From Bacteroidota bacterium (GTDB lineage Bacteria; Bacteroidota; Ignavibacteria; Kapaibacteriales; UBA2268): 64,000 nucleotides of DNA. Positions 33,008-42,916 of the stretch are shown here, piece by piece. The notes under the pieces were generated by a model, which saw nothing but the letters and a program-made list of their open reading frames with translations, searched no databases and had not been told where the DNA came from. A program made the translations under genes and the position numbers. The stretch covers positions 124,001 through 188,000 of the forward strand of contig SCSM01000013.1 in NCBI GenBank assembly GCA_004322215.1. Reading direction: 5' to 3'. Numbering within the stretch: the first letter of the stretch is position 1; every line of letters starts with the position of its first letter.

Positions 33008-36000
33008 TTATTTTACTATAACCATTTGCTTGGTTACTGAATAAGCACCTGATGTCAATGTATAGTAATATACACCTGTCGAGAGTTTCAACTGGTTAGC
33101 ATTAACCTTAACTTCAGTTGTTCCTTCGGTCAAAGTGTTATTAAAGACCACTGCAACTTCCCTGCCGAATAAATCGGTGATGACAATGCGTGCAGTCAGA
33201 GGTTCAGTAGAGTTAATCCTGATAACCGATGTAAGGTTGAAAGGATTAGGACTGTTCTGTTCCAATAACAAGCCTTCTGCCAAACCATCATGTACACCAA
33301 TAATTTGTGTAGTAACCTTAACATTAACTTGTGCTGACACTTCTTCTCCGCAATCGTTGGTAACGACGCAGAAGTATAAGCCTTCATTAGCTTTAACAGC
33401 TGAATCAATGGTATATGTACTGTTAGTTGCGCCTGTTATTTCCGTATCGTCTTTGTGCCACTGGTATGTAATCGGTTCAGAACCTGTTGCTGTAACACTC
33501 AGACTGATTGCTTGTCCTTCGGTTACATCAGCCGGAACCGGTTGTACTGTAATCGTAGGTTTAACGTTTACTGTTACTGTAGCAGCATCTGTTGTCTTCA
33601 TATTTGCTGTTGGCAATGCAGTGATTTCGCATTTGTAATCGCCTGCGAGTGCAGTTGTCAGACCGGTGATTGACAATGTATTTGTCGTTGTACCTGCAAA
33701 GTTGGCATTGTCGCCAATACCTACGCCATTGTGTTTCCATAAATAAGCTAAGCCGGTACCGCCTTCTGTTTCGGAGGCATCTACTGTAAGCTGTACGTCA
33801 GCACCTTCGCATGCTATTACACTCTGCGGCTGTGCATTGATGACAACCTGAGGTTCTTTCAAAAGACTGAACTTCGGTGTCGAGTCGTTATTGCACTCTG
33901 AGAACACTTTAGCATAGAGTTTATAGCTGTAATCATTTTCATCAATGTCCTTGATACCAAGAAGATTGGATGCAGCACCCGAATACTTAGCGTTGTTTGT
34001 AATCTTAGTATAAACGTTGTTCTGGTCAATCTTCCACCATTCGAATCTTGGGCTGAACAGTGGCGGGTCATCGAGAAGACCGAATGCATGTGCTTCGACT
34101 TCGAGCATGACAGAACCGCCTGACTGGGCATATTTGTCAATCGGGCTGCGTGTGATTTCCACCGGTGCAAGTATGTTTACAGTAACAGGATCTGTCCAAA
34201 GTACATCCTGACCGAAGCCGAACACCTGGCACCTGTAAACGCCGCCGTTTGCATAGCCGAGAGGTCCGAAGAACAAGATTGCCTTGTTATAGTTCGGATT
34301 GTCAACGTCAGTCATCGGGACATCGTCTTTCCACCATTGGTAATGAATCGGTACTCCCAGTGTCAGGAATGCCGAAACTCTCAGGTCTGTGTTAGATGCT
34401 CCGAGACATTCGTTCAGGTTTTCCGGCTGTGCAATAATGCTCAGTGTCGGATGCAGGTTGTCTGCTCCTGTGAAGAATCCGCTCGCCGAACGGTCTTCGT
34501 TGTCAATGTCAAAGTTCTCGAATAAACTGTAATAAAAGGGGTCGTCGCCCAATACCGATGGCAGTGTCGGAGGAACATAGGGCCAAACCGGATTCGGCAC
34601 CTGTGCAAACAAAGCATCCGGGTTAATCATGTCTTCCTGGAACATGGCAAGATGCAGATTGTTCGCTGCATAATATGTCCTGCCTGTGAAGTAGGTTTCC
34701 TCGTCATTTGGAGTCGTATAATATCTCCAGTTGAGCATTGTTGCACTCGTATCGAGTACACCGAGTGTATAAACTATCTGTACGTCAGTGTCATACCATC
34801 TGCCGATGAATAGTCCGAGTGACGGAGTAGCTGTATTCCAGAAGTTATTCTGGTTTGCCTGGTAAATCGGGAAATTCTTAACCCTGATTACCTTGCCATA
34901 TCCTTCGTTCTGGAATATGTTCCTGTAAAGCTGAACCATTCCGCCGTCAACCGATGCAACTGCATAATCGTTGTCTATCGTATTTGAATTTACGCTAATT
35001 GTATTGTAATACACACCCAAATCCCATGAATTGACTTCGTTTAAACCGACGAGGTCCTGACCGTCAACCATGTTGATGGCAAACACGCTTGAATAAGCAT
35101 CTGTTGCAGAGAGTCCGTTTAATCCGACCGCTCCGAAACCGGACTGGTTGTAAACGTGAACTATATTCTTTGTTACGGCTACATTTGCCGTGTTATCGAG
35201 CAGGATACCGTTGCCTGCATCCATGTCGAGCATAGTTACCGTATTACCGTTTACCGTAATTCCAAAGCTCGTCGCCGCCAGCGTGGTGCCATCCGATTTC
35301 TTTGCTTTTTCGGGACGTCCCGTATTGGGATTGGTAATATAAATACCGGTTAACGGATTATTAAGTGTATTTACGATTGTAATGTTGTTGTTATCGCCGA
35401 CAACACCGTTGGTAACGTCTATAAGATGTATACCATCTGCGTCTGTCAGGTTATTGAAAGTATTATTCGCTACCTGCAGTGAACTTGTCGTAATATAGAA
35501 ATACGGGTATGTATGAGTAACCTGCAATGCTGCCTGTCCCTGCCCGATTCCAGTGATTCCGGAAAATGTATTGCCTGTTACTACTGTTGAGTTCCATGTA
35601 TGCAATCCGCCAAGAGGTGATGAGCCACCATAGTTGCTGATTGTATTGCCTGTGAAGTTAACAGAACCACAGTCCTGCGTACCGTCATAAGCAAGATAAG
35701 CACCGATATTGCTGGCACCAAGTAAATAATTGCCCTGGAAATCGAGTGTACGGCACATATTGGAAATATTTTCATAAACATTGAATGAACCATAGTAAAT
35801 ATGATTGTTCAGGAACTGAATGTTATCTGCCTGGTCGAGATAGAAGACCGCATGCGATGGATTTGTTATACCTGTTTGTACACCTGTGAAATTGCAGGCG
35901 TCGAAAATAATGTTACTGCAGTTCGACAGGTTGAACATTCTGCCCCATGCGTTAGCCGGTGCCTCGAATACCTGGAAGTTTATATCCTGGAACGTTACAT

Positions 36001-37645
36001 CGCTTGCTCCGGACAGGTCGCCGAGATAAAATCCAGCACCCGGAAGCGTATAATTCAGTGTAACGACTTCACCCGGTGCAGGCCTGATTATTACAGGACT
36101 CCTTGAAGGATTTGAATATGTTCCGAGTGAAAAACTGCCGGTATAAGGAACTCCGAGATTCCTGACTTCAAACGTGACAGGTAATCCCATAGTTCCGTAA
36201 ATACCACCGCCGTTAAGGTAATTGATAGCTGTTTCAAAATCCGGGAAGTTACTCGCCGGACCGCCTACCGAGTATGTTGTACCTTCTGATAATTTAGCGG
36301 CTTTGGAAATAAATGAATAATTGTTCAGCATATCGTAATCAGTTTGCGTTGTAAACGATGCCGATGCCGTTATGTAATAAGGTGCCATAGGCGATTTGGC
36401 AGGGAAACTGCCTGAACCGATTGTAATATCGTTAAAAGTACCGGGATTAATTTTAGGTGTAGTGCCCTGTATCCAGGGTGCCTGATAAGAACCATCGATA
36501 GCGGGATAAATTTCTATACCCCATCCCTGGTCTGCGTCCATGGGCCTTGCGCCTGCATTATAAACCCGGCATACGATAGGTACTGAAGCACCATCGCCAA
36601 TCGGCTGCAATCCGTAAGGATTGGAAATGTCAATATCATAATTAATCGGGGTAAATACCCTTTGGAAATAAGCCGGGTCCGGGTCAGTATATGCACCGCC
36701 GTTTAATGAAGCACCACCCTGAATTGCTATCTGAAGCGGAGACCATGCCGGTGCTGTTATATTATATAATGTCGGATTCGGGAAAGAAACCGTAGTCGAG
36801 GTATTTGGTGCAAGTGTACCTGTCCAGTTTAATACCTGCATTTGAGGGTCAAGAGCCGTATTTGCCGTTGTTAATGTCAGGTCAACCGATGTTAAAGGAA
36901 GTGTCCCGGCATTCCTCAAAACTGCAAAAGTATTATATAGACCTACATGAAACGGTACGGTATAATTATAACCTGCCCTGTAAATTTCTGTTATTTCTGC
37001 GTTAGGAGCAGGTGGAAACCATGTAATTCGGATTTGAGGTCTATCAGTATAATAACTATATCCTTGTGCTGCACCACCACACAAATCCATTCCATCATAC
37101 CACGCTGTTTTTGTGGAACCGAAAGGTACATAATCAAAACGGACAGAGGCGCTATAAGTATAACCAAATACACCTGTACCCAGGCATTGAATTAATAATA
37201 AACTTTGCCCATTATATACAAATGGCGTTGAAAAAGGATGTGCATTCCATCCAACAACAGTTGTATAAGAAGCATTGTTATATAACCATGTGCCCGGGTC
37301 TTCCCAAGTTGTCGATGGGTGATTTGTATAAGAAATATTTTTCATTCCTAACTTGAAAGCAAAAGGACTGGCACCATTATCGGCAGTAGAATAATACTCG
37401 ATTTGCGTTATTATTGCACCTGACGGTATACCTGCTGCAGATAATTCTGCTTGTCGGTAAATGATATCAGATCTTATATCGGAATACCAGTGACCATACG
37501 GGTCTCCGTATACGTCCCAAGGAGAATAAGTATTAGCACCTGCTCCTATGGTCGTAACCGTTGCATTAGAAGATGATGCTCCTGCAAAAAAGATAAGTAA
37601 AGCAAACAATGGTATTGCTATACTCAATTTTGAAAATAACTTCAT
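33008..37645 (-). CDS. Large T9SS-secreted protein with beta-helix and Ig-like domains
   Basis: A 1545-residue secreted protein. The signal peptide is FSKLSIAIPLFALLIFFAGA. A jelly-roll-like N-terminal region (about 30-210) is followed by two CARDB-like segments (about 215-430; FAVLRNAGTLPLTSVDLTL). Residues about 460-950 look like a parallel beta-helix of pectate-lyase type, with repeated N/G turns (NISNMCRTLDFQGNYLLG, FTGNTISNYGG). Residues about 1110-1445 hold four Ig-like modules with the YxC strand (GGVYRCQVFG; AGDYKCEITA; EGLYFCVVTN). The tail (LEQNSPNPFNLTSVIRINS to TKQMVIVK) is a type A sorting domain. GAGGTG lies about 4 bases before the ATG. It is probably a cell-surface adhesin or polysaccharide-binding protein. 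Confidence 0.85.
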   Translation of the reverse strand: MKLFSKLSIAIPLFALLIFFAGASSSNATVTTIGAGANTYSPWDVYGDPYGHWYSDIRSDIIYRQAELSAAGIPSGAIITQIEYYSTADNGASPFAFKLGMKNISYTNHPSTTWEDPGTWLYNNASYTTVVGWNAHPFSTPFVYNGQSLLLIQCLGTGVFGYTYSASVRFDYVPFGSTKTAWYDGMDLCGGAAQGYSYYTDRPQIRITWFPPAPNAEITEIYRAGYNYTVPFHVGLYNTFAVLRNAGTLPLTSVDLTLTTANTALDPQMQVLNWTGTLAPNTSTTVSFPNPTLYNITAPAWSPLQIAIQGGASLNGGAYTDPDPAYFQRVFTPINYDIDISNPYGLQPIGDGASVPIVCRVYNAGARPMDADQGWGIEIYPAIDGSYQAPWIQGTTPKINPGTFNDITIGSGSFPAKSPMAPYYITASASFTTQTDYDMLNNYSFISKAAKLSEGTTYSVGGPASNFPDFETAINYLNGGGIYGTMGLPVTFEVRNLGVPYTGSFSLGTYSNPSRSPVIIRPAPGEVVTLNYTLPGAGFYLGDLSGASDVTFQDINFQVFEAPANAWGRMFNLSNCSNIIFDACNFTGVQTGITNPSHAVFYLDQADNIQFLNNHIYYGSFNVYENISNMCRTLDFQGNYLLGASNIGAYLAYDGTQDCGSVNFTGNTISNYGGSSPLGGLHTWNSTVVTGNTFSGITGIGQGQAALQVTHTYPYFYITTSSLQVANNTFNNLTDADGIHLIDVTNGVVGDNNNITIVNTLNNPLTGIYITNPNTGRPEKAKKSDGTTLAATSFGITVNGNTVTMLDMDAGNGILLDNTANVAVTKNIVHVYNQSGFGAVGLNGLSATDAYSSVFAINMVDGQDLVGLNEVNSWDLGVYYNTISVNSNTIDNDYAVASVDGGMVQLYRNIFQNEGYGKVIRVKNFPIYQANQNNFWNTATPSLGLFIGRWYDTDVQIVYTLGVLDTSATMLNWRYYTTPNDEETYFTGRTYYAANNLHLAMFQEDMINPDALFAQVPNPVWPYVPPTLPSVLGDDPFYYSLFENFDIDNEDRSASGFFTGADNLHPTLSIIAQPENLNECLGASNTDLRVSAFLTLGVPIHYQWWKDDVPMTDVDNPNYNKAILFFGPLGYANGGVYRCQVFGFGQDVLWTDPVTVNILAPVEITRSPIDKYAQSGGSVMLEVEAHAFGLLDDPPLFSPRFEWWKIDQNNVYTKITNNAKYSGAASNLLGIKDIDENDYSYKLYAKVFSECNNDSTPKFSLLKEPQVVINAQPQSVIACEGADVQLTVDASETEGGTGLAYLWKHNGVGIGDNANFAGTTTNTLSITGLTTALAGDYKCEITALPTANMKTTDAATVTVNVKPTITVQPVPADVTEGQAISLSVTATGSEPITYQWHKDDTEITGATNSTYTIDSAVKANEGLYFCVVTNDCGEEVSAQVNVKVTTQIIGVHDGLAEGLLLEQNSPNPFNLTSVIRINSTEPLTARIVITDLFGREVAVVFNNTLTEGTTEVKVNANQLKLSTGVYYYTLTSGAYSVTKQMVIVK

Positions 37646-38153
37646 AAAACACCTCTTAAAAATTTTGAAACATTTTGTTTATTTAACTAAGAACTCTTTA
37701 ATTTCAATTTACTTTGGCTTCCGCCCCTGCTTTTAACAGCATATTTTCTTGTATTTATATATATAATATGTTAAAATAATCCAAATACAAAGATATGCAA
37801 GCAAATATTAAAAAACAATCCTAATAATAAAAAATTACACTTCTTTTCTTCTTTTGTGCCGAAGGAAAAAAGCAAAATACTTCATTTCCGAAATTATATG
37901 TAACAAATCTTATGCCGAACCTCCTATATTGTTAAAAAATACCTCAAAACATAGAACCAGACACAATTACAGCCATTTTTTCGCATACTTTTTGAAAAAA
38001 TGACACTTCACCTTAGTATAAATGACACATGAGAAGCAAAAAGGTCTCAAAAAATTTTCACTTTTTTTTAATTTTTTTTTGCTTTTTGGAGGGTGATTCT
38101 TTATAAGTGTATATATTACAATGGTATGAGTAGAATAAATATTTTTTTATTAA
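37646..38153. other. Intergenic region upstream of the 1545-residue gene
   Basis: No coding frame is supported. It contains the leader and probable promoter of the minus-strand T9SS gene. A TATATATATAA stretch lies at about 37755-37768, and GCAGGGGCGGAAGCC is an isolated GC patch within 90 bases of the start codon (minus sense). Farther out, AATGACAC occurs twice near 37998 and 38021. Long T-runs lie near 38062-38090. Confidence 0.5.
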
Positions 38154-38233
38154 CCTCACACTTCAGTGTGAGGGAGTAGGGACAGCAGACGGTGATGAGT
38201 CGTCTCGTACCTCCCCCATTCTAAAGAATGGGG
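38154..38233. repeat. Two REP-like palindromes at the 3' end of the ABC transporter gene
   Basis: CCTCACAC-TTCA-GTGTGAGG (38154-38173) is a perfect 8-bp stem. CCCCATTCT-AA-AGAATGGGG (38214-38233) is a perfect 9-bp stem that overlaps the last codons and stop of the ABC transporter. A smaller GACG/CGTC pairing lies between them. Neither stem has a T-run on the minus strand. Paired palindromes like this resemble REP or transposon-end clusters (inference). They could also act as a barrier to RNA decay. Confidence 0.5.
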
Positions 38234-40086
38234 TTATTGTATTGTATGTCGTATAATTTTTTATAAATGCCGTTTTGAGAGAGAAGCTGCGAGTGGGTGC
38301 CTCGTTCTGCGATTCTGCCATCGTCAAAGACGAGGATTTCATCGCAGTCAATTATTGTGGCGAGACGGTGTGCGACAATGATTGCAGTTTTGTCCCTTAG
38401 AGAACTGTTGATAGCGTCCTGAACTGTTTTTTCCGATTCGGAATCGAGCGAAGAAGTGGCTTCGTCGAAAACGAGTATTTGCGGATTGCGGATTAATGCA
38501 CGTGCGATTGCAATTCGCTGTTTTTCCCCGCCTGATAGAAGTACGCCTCTGTCACCTGTGATGGTATCGAAACCATTGGGGAGTTTTATAATGAAGTCAT
38601 AAGCATTTGCAATTTTAGATGCCTTGATAATATCGCCCATAGTTGCATTATCATATCCGTACCGGATGTTGTTTGCAATCGTATCGTTGAAGAGCATGGT
38701 TTCCTGCGATACGATTCCGAACAGCGAACGAAATGAATCGAGCTTAATGCTGCGAAGGTTTTTCCCGTCAATTAAAATTTCCCCCGATACAGGGTCATAG
38801 AACCTGATGATTAAATCGAGCATCGTAGATTTTCCACTTCCGCTCGAGCCGACAAAAGCAATCTTTTTGGTTTTGTTCAATTTGAAATTTGCATTTTGAA
38901 TTACAGGAATATCCTGGTAAGCAAAGCTAACATTTTTAATTTCGATTGAATCGTTGAATCCCGTAATTTCATCCGTACCTGTCGGTACAGATGGCTGGCT
39001 GTCCATTACGTCGAACACACGTTCAGCGGCAACGAAGCCACGCTGGAAATTAGAAAAATTATTGAATAAAGTTGCAATCGGCGACATCACAGCGAATAAT
39101 GAAAACAAGAAGAGCATAAGTTCATCTGGTTTCATTCCTTTGGCAGACAGAACTGCAGCACCGCCGATATATAAGACTACACATAAAGCAATTATTATGA
39201 ATATTTCGTTTATTGAAGGAATTAGAGTGATTATTTTCTGAAATTTTATTGCTGAACCGATATATCTCGTCGTTTGTGATTCGAATTTTTCATTGGCAGT
39301 ATCTTCGGCATTGTATGCTTTGACTACACGAATTGCCGATATGGTTTCCTGCAGGATAGAGGTGTAATCAGCCATAGCTGTCTGCATTCGGTTTGCATAT
39401 CTCCTGAGATATTTCGAGCCGTATCTGAGAACGATTAAACTGACAAGTGTCGTACTGAAAGCAACAAAAGTGAGATATGGGGAAATTGACAGTAGCAAAA
39501 TCAAAAATAGCAGCACCTGGGTTGCTTCGCGCAGGCAGTCTGTGAAATTGCTTATCGTCGCAACGTTGATGACATTGACATCGTTTGTGATAATTGAAAT
39601 CAGCGAGCCGCTTTTCCTTTGTGTGAAGAAATCGAGCGAGAGATGAGTCATTTTTTTATATACGGAATCTCTTATAGATTTAGCAACCCCCTCATCAAGA
39701 CGGACTTTTGCGACCGAAGCGAAATACTTGAATATGTTTTTCAGAATAAAAACGATTATTATAAATAAGCACAAATTTATCAGCGTGTTCAAAGGTTCAC
39801 CGGGTGTAAAGACCGATTGCTGAACAAAATGCAGGTAACCGTTTTTCAGATTCTCAAGAAATCCGGTTTCCACTTTGCTTACAATTTCCGGAGAAACATT
39901 TTTCTCGAATAATAATTTAATAAGCGGTTGAATTGCCGTAATCGAGACAGCCGTCAATGCAGAAAAAACCGTGTTGAGAAACAGGACAAGAAAGAATAAA
40001 CCAAGAAATGGCTTTACATAAGATGTAAGCCGTAGTATAATCCTGCCGAATTTTTTTTCCTGTTTTGTTTTATTTGAATTATTCAT
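38221..40086 (-). CDS. msbA: MsbA-type ABC exporter (half-transporter, permease-ATPase)
   Basis: The first about 330 residues are six membrane helices of an ABC exporter, with LTSYVKPFLGLFFLVLFLNTV as helix 1. The ATPase follows with Walker A GSSGSGKST near residue 413, signature LSGGEKQR near 517 and Walker B ILVFDEATSSLD near 535. The family flips lipid A core or other lipids, and similarity to MsbA is general rather than diagnostic, so the symbol is tentative. The protein ends soon after the nucleotide-binding domain (YDIQYNNPIL), with the stop inside a palindrome. The TlpA gene lies 32 bases upstream in the same orientation, so they may share a transcript. Confidence 0.85.
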   Translation of the reverse strand: MNNSNKTKQEKKFGRIILRLTSYVKPFLGLFFLVLFLNTVFSALTAVSITAIQPLIKLLFEKNVSPEIVSKVETGFLENLKNGYLHFVQQSVFTPGEPLNTLINLCLFIIIVFILKNIFKYFASVAKVRLDEGVAKSIRDSVYKKMTHLSLDFFTQRKSGSLISIITNDVNVINVATISNFTDCLREATQVLLFLILLLSISPYLTFVAFSTTLVSLIVLRYGSKYLRRYANRMQTAMADYTSILQETISAIRVVKAYNAEDTANEKFESQTTRYIGSAIKFQKIITLIPSINEIFIIIALCVVLYIGGAAVLSAKGMKPDELMLFLFSLFAVMSPIATLFNNFSNFQRGFVAAERVFDVMDSQPSVPTGTDEITGFNDSIEIKNVSFAYQDIPVIQNANFKLNKTKKIAFVGSSGSGKSTMLDLIIRFYDPVSGEILIDGKNLRSIKLDSFRSLFGIVSQETMLFNDTIANNIRYGYDNATMGDIIKASKIANAYDFIIKLPNGFDTITGDRGVLLSGGEKQRIAIARALIRNPQILVFDEATSSLDSESEKTVQDAINSSLRDKTAIIVAHRLATIIDCDEILVFDDGRIAERGTHSQLLSQNGIYKKLYDIQYNNPIL

Positions 40087-40118
40087 TAGATGAAATATGA
40101 ATGTCCGCTACAGAATAT

Positions 40119-40649
40119 CTATTTATTTTCAGTACCGGTTTTTTCTTTTTCAACCAGTTTTTTTATTTCATCATAGAGGTTATTTTCATCTCCCTGGGCA
40201 TAACCGTTGTGCTGCCAGACAAGCTCGCCCTTTCCATTGTACAGGAATGTGTGGGGAGGATTGTTGACATTCATGGCTCGCTTGAAGTCGCTGTTTTCGT
40301 CGAGCATGACTTCGAATTTCCATTGCCTGCCATTGACAAACGGAGCAACTTTTTTGCTGTTGCGTGAATCGTCAATCGAAATTGCATAAAGTTTAACCCC
40401 GGTTTCTTTTTGCCAGTCTTCATATACTTCGTGTATGTTTTTCAATTCTTCGATGCAGGGTTTGCACCATGTAGCCCAAAAATCTATAACAAAAGGTTTG
40501 CCGTCATTAGAAAATGTATTTGTATTGACCTGAATCCCGCTGAGATTTTTTACGGTAGCCGAGGGTACAGTAGTTTGACTAATGCAATATAATGAAGAAA
40601 TTGTAGTAACAATGACGACAAAAATAATTTTTTTCAAATTTCCTAACAT
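40119..40649 (-). CDS. TlpA/ResA-like thioredoxin, exported
   Basis: A 176-residue exported thioredoxin-fold protein. An N-terminal hydrophobic segment (IIFVVIVTTISSLYCIS) acts as signal or anchor. The active site is WCKPC at about residues 58-62 in FWATWCKPCIEELKNIH, followed by a TlpA-type segment (LYAISIDDSRNSKKVAPFV). The cis-Pro region reads NNPPHTFLYNGKGELV. It probably reduces disulfides in the periplasm, for example in cytochrome c maturation or envelope protein folding. It is immediately upstream of the ABC exporter gene in the transcript sense. Confidence 0.85.
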   Translation of the reverse strand: MLGNLKKIIFVVIVTTISSLYCISQTTVPSATVKNLSGIQVNTNTFSNDGKPFVIDFWATWCKPCIEELKNIHEVYEDWQKETGVKLYAISIDDSRNSKKVAPFVNGRQWKFEVMLDENSDFKRAMNVNNPPHTFLYNGKGELVWQHNGYAQGDENNLYDEIKKLVEKEKTGTENK

Positions 40650-40749
40650 TTTTTCCTCACAATTTTAAGTTTTAATCAAATAATTTTTTTACTAATTTGT
40701 TATTATAACAAAACTAAATAAAAAATATTTTGTTTGCGGAGATAATTTT

Positions 40750-41475
40750 ATGAAATTTATTGTACGAATAGGCATATTAATTTTTCTTATATTTTTTAGC
40801 ATCAATAATCTGATTAGTAAGAGTCTTGGGTTTGTGGAACCACCAATAACCTCGATTAGCGGTAATATTAATGGTGAAATTAAATCGGAAGCTCAGGTTA
40901 AAAATATTTCCGGCAGCACCATAAATATAAAAGCAAAAATGACAATGGTGAATTTATATACCGGGCATATAGCATATTTTTGTTTGGGAACATGTTTTAC
41001 GCCAACCGACAAGGATTTTGTAATGCCGTTTTCCATTGCATTAGAACCGGAAGAAGTAACAATAGGCCAAAAATATTTTGATTTGGTACTTGACCCGAAC
41101 GGAATTGAGGGGCAAAGTATAATAAAGATGACTTTCTTTGTTGATGAGAACCCTTCTGACTCGATAGAATATACAGTAATATTCAATTCGACAACACCTG
41201 TTATTGAATTAAATGAACCTACTTTTGTTTTCGCTGAGCCAACACCGAATCCTGCAACTGATTTTGTAAATTTCAGCTATGAATTGGTTGATGGAATAAA
41301 TTCGGGATTACTCGAAATATATGATAATTTGGGAAATCTCGTTAACACACTGAATTTGAACGGCAAAGAAATTGAGAGATATAATACGGCACTGCTTCCA
41401 AACGGAACATATTATGCTGTGATGAGTACCGGAGACAGGAAAAAAGCTGTCAGGAAATTTGTAGTTTCGCACTGA
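40750..41475 (+). CDS. Small T9SS-secreted protein
   Basis: A 241-residue secreted protein. The signal peptide (FIVRIGILIFLIFFSINN) is followed by a roughly 140-residue beta domain, perhaps fibronectin- or CARDB-like (AQVKNISGSTINIKAKMTMV; YFDLVLDPNGIEG). It contains two cysteines (CLGTC) that could form a disulfide. The tail (FAEPTPNPATDFVNFSYELV to VRKFVVSH) is a T9SS type A sorting domain. A short plausible minus-strand gene overlaps its last 26 bases. It is divergent from the TlpA gene, with a 100-base intergenic region between. Confidence 0.75.
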   Translation: MKFIVRIGILIFLIFFSINNLISKSLGFVEPPITSISGNINGEIKSEAQVKNISGSTINIKAKMTMVNLYTGHIAYFCLGTCFTPTDKDFVMPFSIALEPEEVTIGQKYFDLVLDPNGIEGQSIIKMTFFVDENPSDSIEYTVIFNSTTPVIELNEPTFVFAEPTPNPATDFVNFSYELVDGINSGLLEIYDNLGNLVNTLNLNGKEIERYNTALLPNGTYYAVMSTGDRKKAVRKFVVSH

Positions 41476-41638
41476 AATCCGGCTCATAATGCTTTTTTAG
41501 GGGACGTTTTCTCCCGTAATTAGGGAGCGTATCAATTTTATAAACATATGGAACGGGATTCCTTATACTTCTGCTGACGTCAACAGTCAGCATAGCAAGA
41601 GCGAAAGACAATGTTATTGCTATCAGGTATTTTCTCAT
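41450..41638 (-). CDS. Possible small secreted peptide (62 aa)
   Basis: MRKYLIAITLSFALAMLTV has the shape of a signal peptide, followed by about 40 residues rich in basic and aromatic side chains (VYKIDTLPNYGRKRPLKKHY). It overlaps the preceding T9SS gene tail-to-tail by 26 bases. No strong ribosome-binding site is visible. It could be a genuine small exported peptide or a chance frame, and I cannot distinguish them. Confidence 0.35.
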   Translation of the reverse strand: MRKYLIAITLSFALAMLTVDVSRSIRNPVPYVYKIDTLPNYGRKRPLKKHYEPDFSAKLQIS

Positions 41639-41757
41639 ATCATTTACTATTTACCAATGATTTGACTTATTTGCATTGAAATTATTTTTTTTATTTACCT
41701 ATTGATTAGGTTTTTTTATATTGCATAACATTATATTAATAAAATAAATAATGAACT

Positions 41758-42519
41758 ATGGATATTCCGGAAACACTTCTTCAGCGGCTTGCTAAGGCAA
41801 ATCATGTAGCTGTATTGACAGGAGCAGGCGTATCGGCAGAAAGCGGAATAAAAACATTCCGTGACCCTGATGGATTGTGGGCAGAATTCAACCCGGCTGA
41901 GTTGGCAAGTGTTGACGGGTTTATGTCGAATCCCGAACTTGTCTGGTCATGGTATCAGCACAGGGTAGAAGTCGTAAATAATGCAAAGCCGAACCCGGGG
42001 CATTACGCAATTGCTAAAATGCAGAACTTATTCCCGAAATTTTCTCTGATTACACAGAATGTTGACAGGTTGCACCACCGTGCAGGTTCAGAAAAAGTTA
42101 TCGAACTCCACGGGAACATTGTCGAGAACCATTGCTTCGATTGTAAAGAGCCATTTCACGGTGAGACAAATCTTCCGGATAAGAAATTACCTGTGTGTCC
42201 AAGATGCGGAGGAAGGATAAGACCTTCTGTAGTATGGTTCGGCGAGATGCTGCCTGTAGATGCCCTGGAAGCGGCAGAGGAAGCGGCATACACAAGCGAT
42301 GTTTTTTTCAGCGTGGGGACTTCTGCTGAAGTATATCCTGCTGCAAATCTTCCGGTCGCTGCTAAACGGGCAGGTGCTTATGTGGTGGAAGTGAATCCGA
42401 ATATAACCGTTTTGAGCAGTTATGTGGATGCAAAATTGCCTTTGCCTTCCGGAGAGGCACTTCCAATTTTACTTGAGGAATTCAGGAAATATCAGAAATT
42501 TTATGATGAGCTGCTATGA
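41758..42519 (+). CDS. Sirtuin (NAD-dependent protein deacylase)
   Basis: A 253-residue NAD-dependent deacylase of the CobB/SIRT5 group. GAGVSAESGIKTFRDPDGLW is the NAD-binding motif. H118 in ELHGNI is the likely catalytic histidine. C126, C129, C147 and C150 form the zinc site. Y66 and R69 (YQHR) match the Y-x-x-R motif that lets class III sirtuins remove succinyl and malonyl groups, so desuccinylation is plausible. The downstream acpS gene overlaps by 4 bases (ATGA), indicating translational coupling. Confidence 0.9.
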   Translation: MDIPETLLQRLAKANHVAVLTGAGVSAESGIKTFRDPDGLWAEFNPAELASVDGFMSNPELVWSWYQHRVEVVNNAKPNPGHYAIAKMQNLFPKFSLITQNVDRLHHRAGSEKVIELHGNIVENHCFDCKEPFHGETNLPDKKLPVCPRCGGRIRPSVVWFGEMLPVDALEAAEEAAYTSDVFFSVGTSAEVYPAANLPVAAKRAGAYVVEVNPNITVLSSYVDAKLPLPSGEALPILLEEFRKYQKFYDELL

Positions 42520-42887
42520 TAATTGGAATCGGAACAGATATTATAGAAATAGAAAGAATTGCCCGCTCTGCGGAGAATTATGGGGATAGATTCACAAAAA
42601 GAATTTTCACAGAAACAGAAATCGAGTATTGCGAGCAATTCAAAGAGAAAAAAGCATTGCATTATGCTGCACGGTTTGCTGCAAAGGAGGCATTCAGCAA
42701 GGCAATAGGAACAGGAATCACCGAAGGATTCAAATTTAAGGAAATCGGAATCAGGAATGAGAATAACGGGAAACCATTAGTCGAACTCGACGGCAGTTTG
42801 AAAGAGAAGTGGGGAGATTGCCTTGTTCACGTTTCGTTGTCTCATACTGAAGGAAATGCAGTTGCGTATATTGTATTGGAGAGATAG
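42516..42887 (+). CDS. acpS: Holo-[acyl-carrier-protein] synthase
   Basis: A 123-residue protein that transfers 4'-phosphopantetheine from CoA to acyl carrier protein. IGIGTDIIEIERI is the N-terminal magnesium-binding motif, RFAAKEAFSKAIGTG the CoA and acidic motif, and HVSLSHTEGNAVAYIV the C-terminal strand. Length matches AcpS. It starts inside the sirtuin stop codon (ATGA overlap). Pairing of an acyl-carrier loading enzyme with a deacylase suggests shared expression for acyl-CoA-linked metabolism (inference). Confidence 0.93.
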   Translation: MIIGIGTDIIEIERIARSAENYGDRFTKRIFTETEIEYCEQFKEKKALHYAARFAAKEAFSKAIGTGITEGFKFKEIGIRNENNGKPLVELDGSLKEKWGDCLVHVSLSHTEGNAVAYIVLER

Positions 42888-42916
42888 AAGTTTTTAAAAA
42901 ATATATTAGGAATTAT

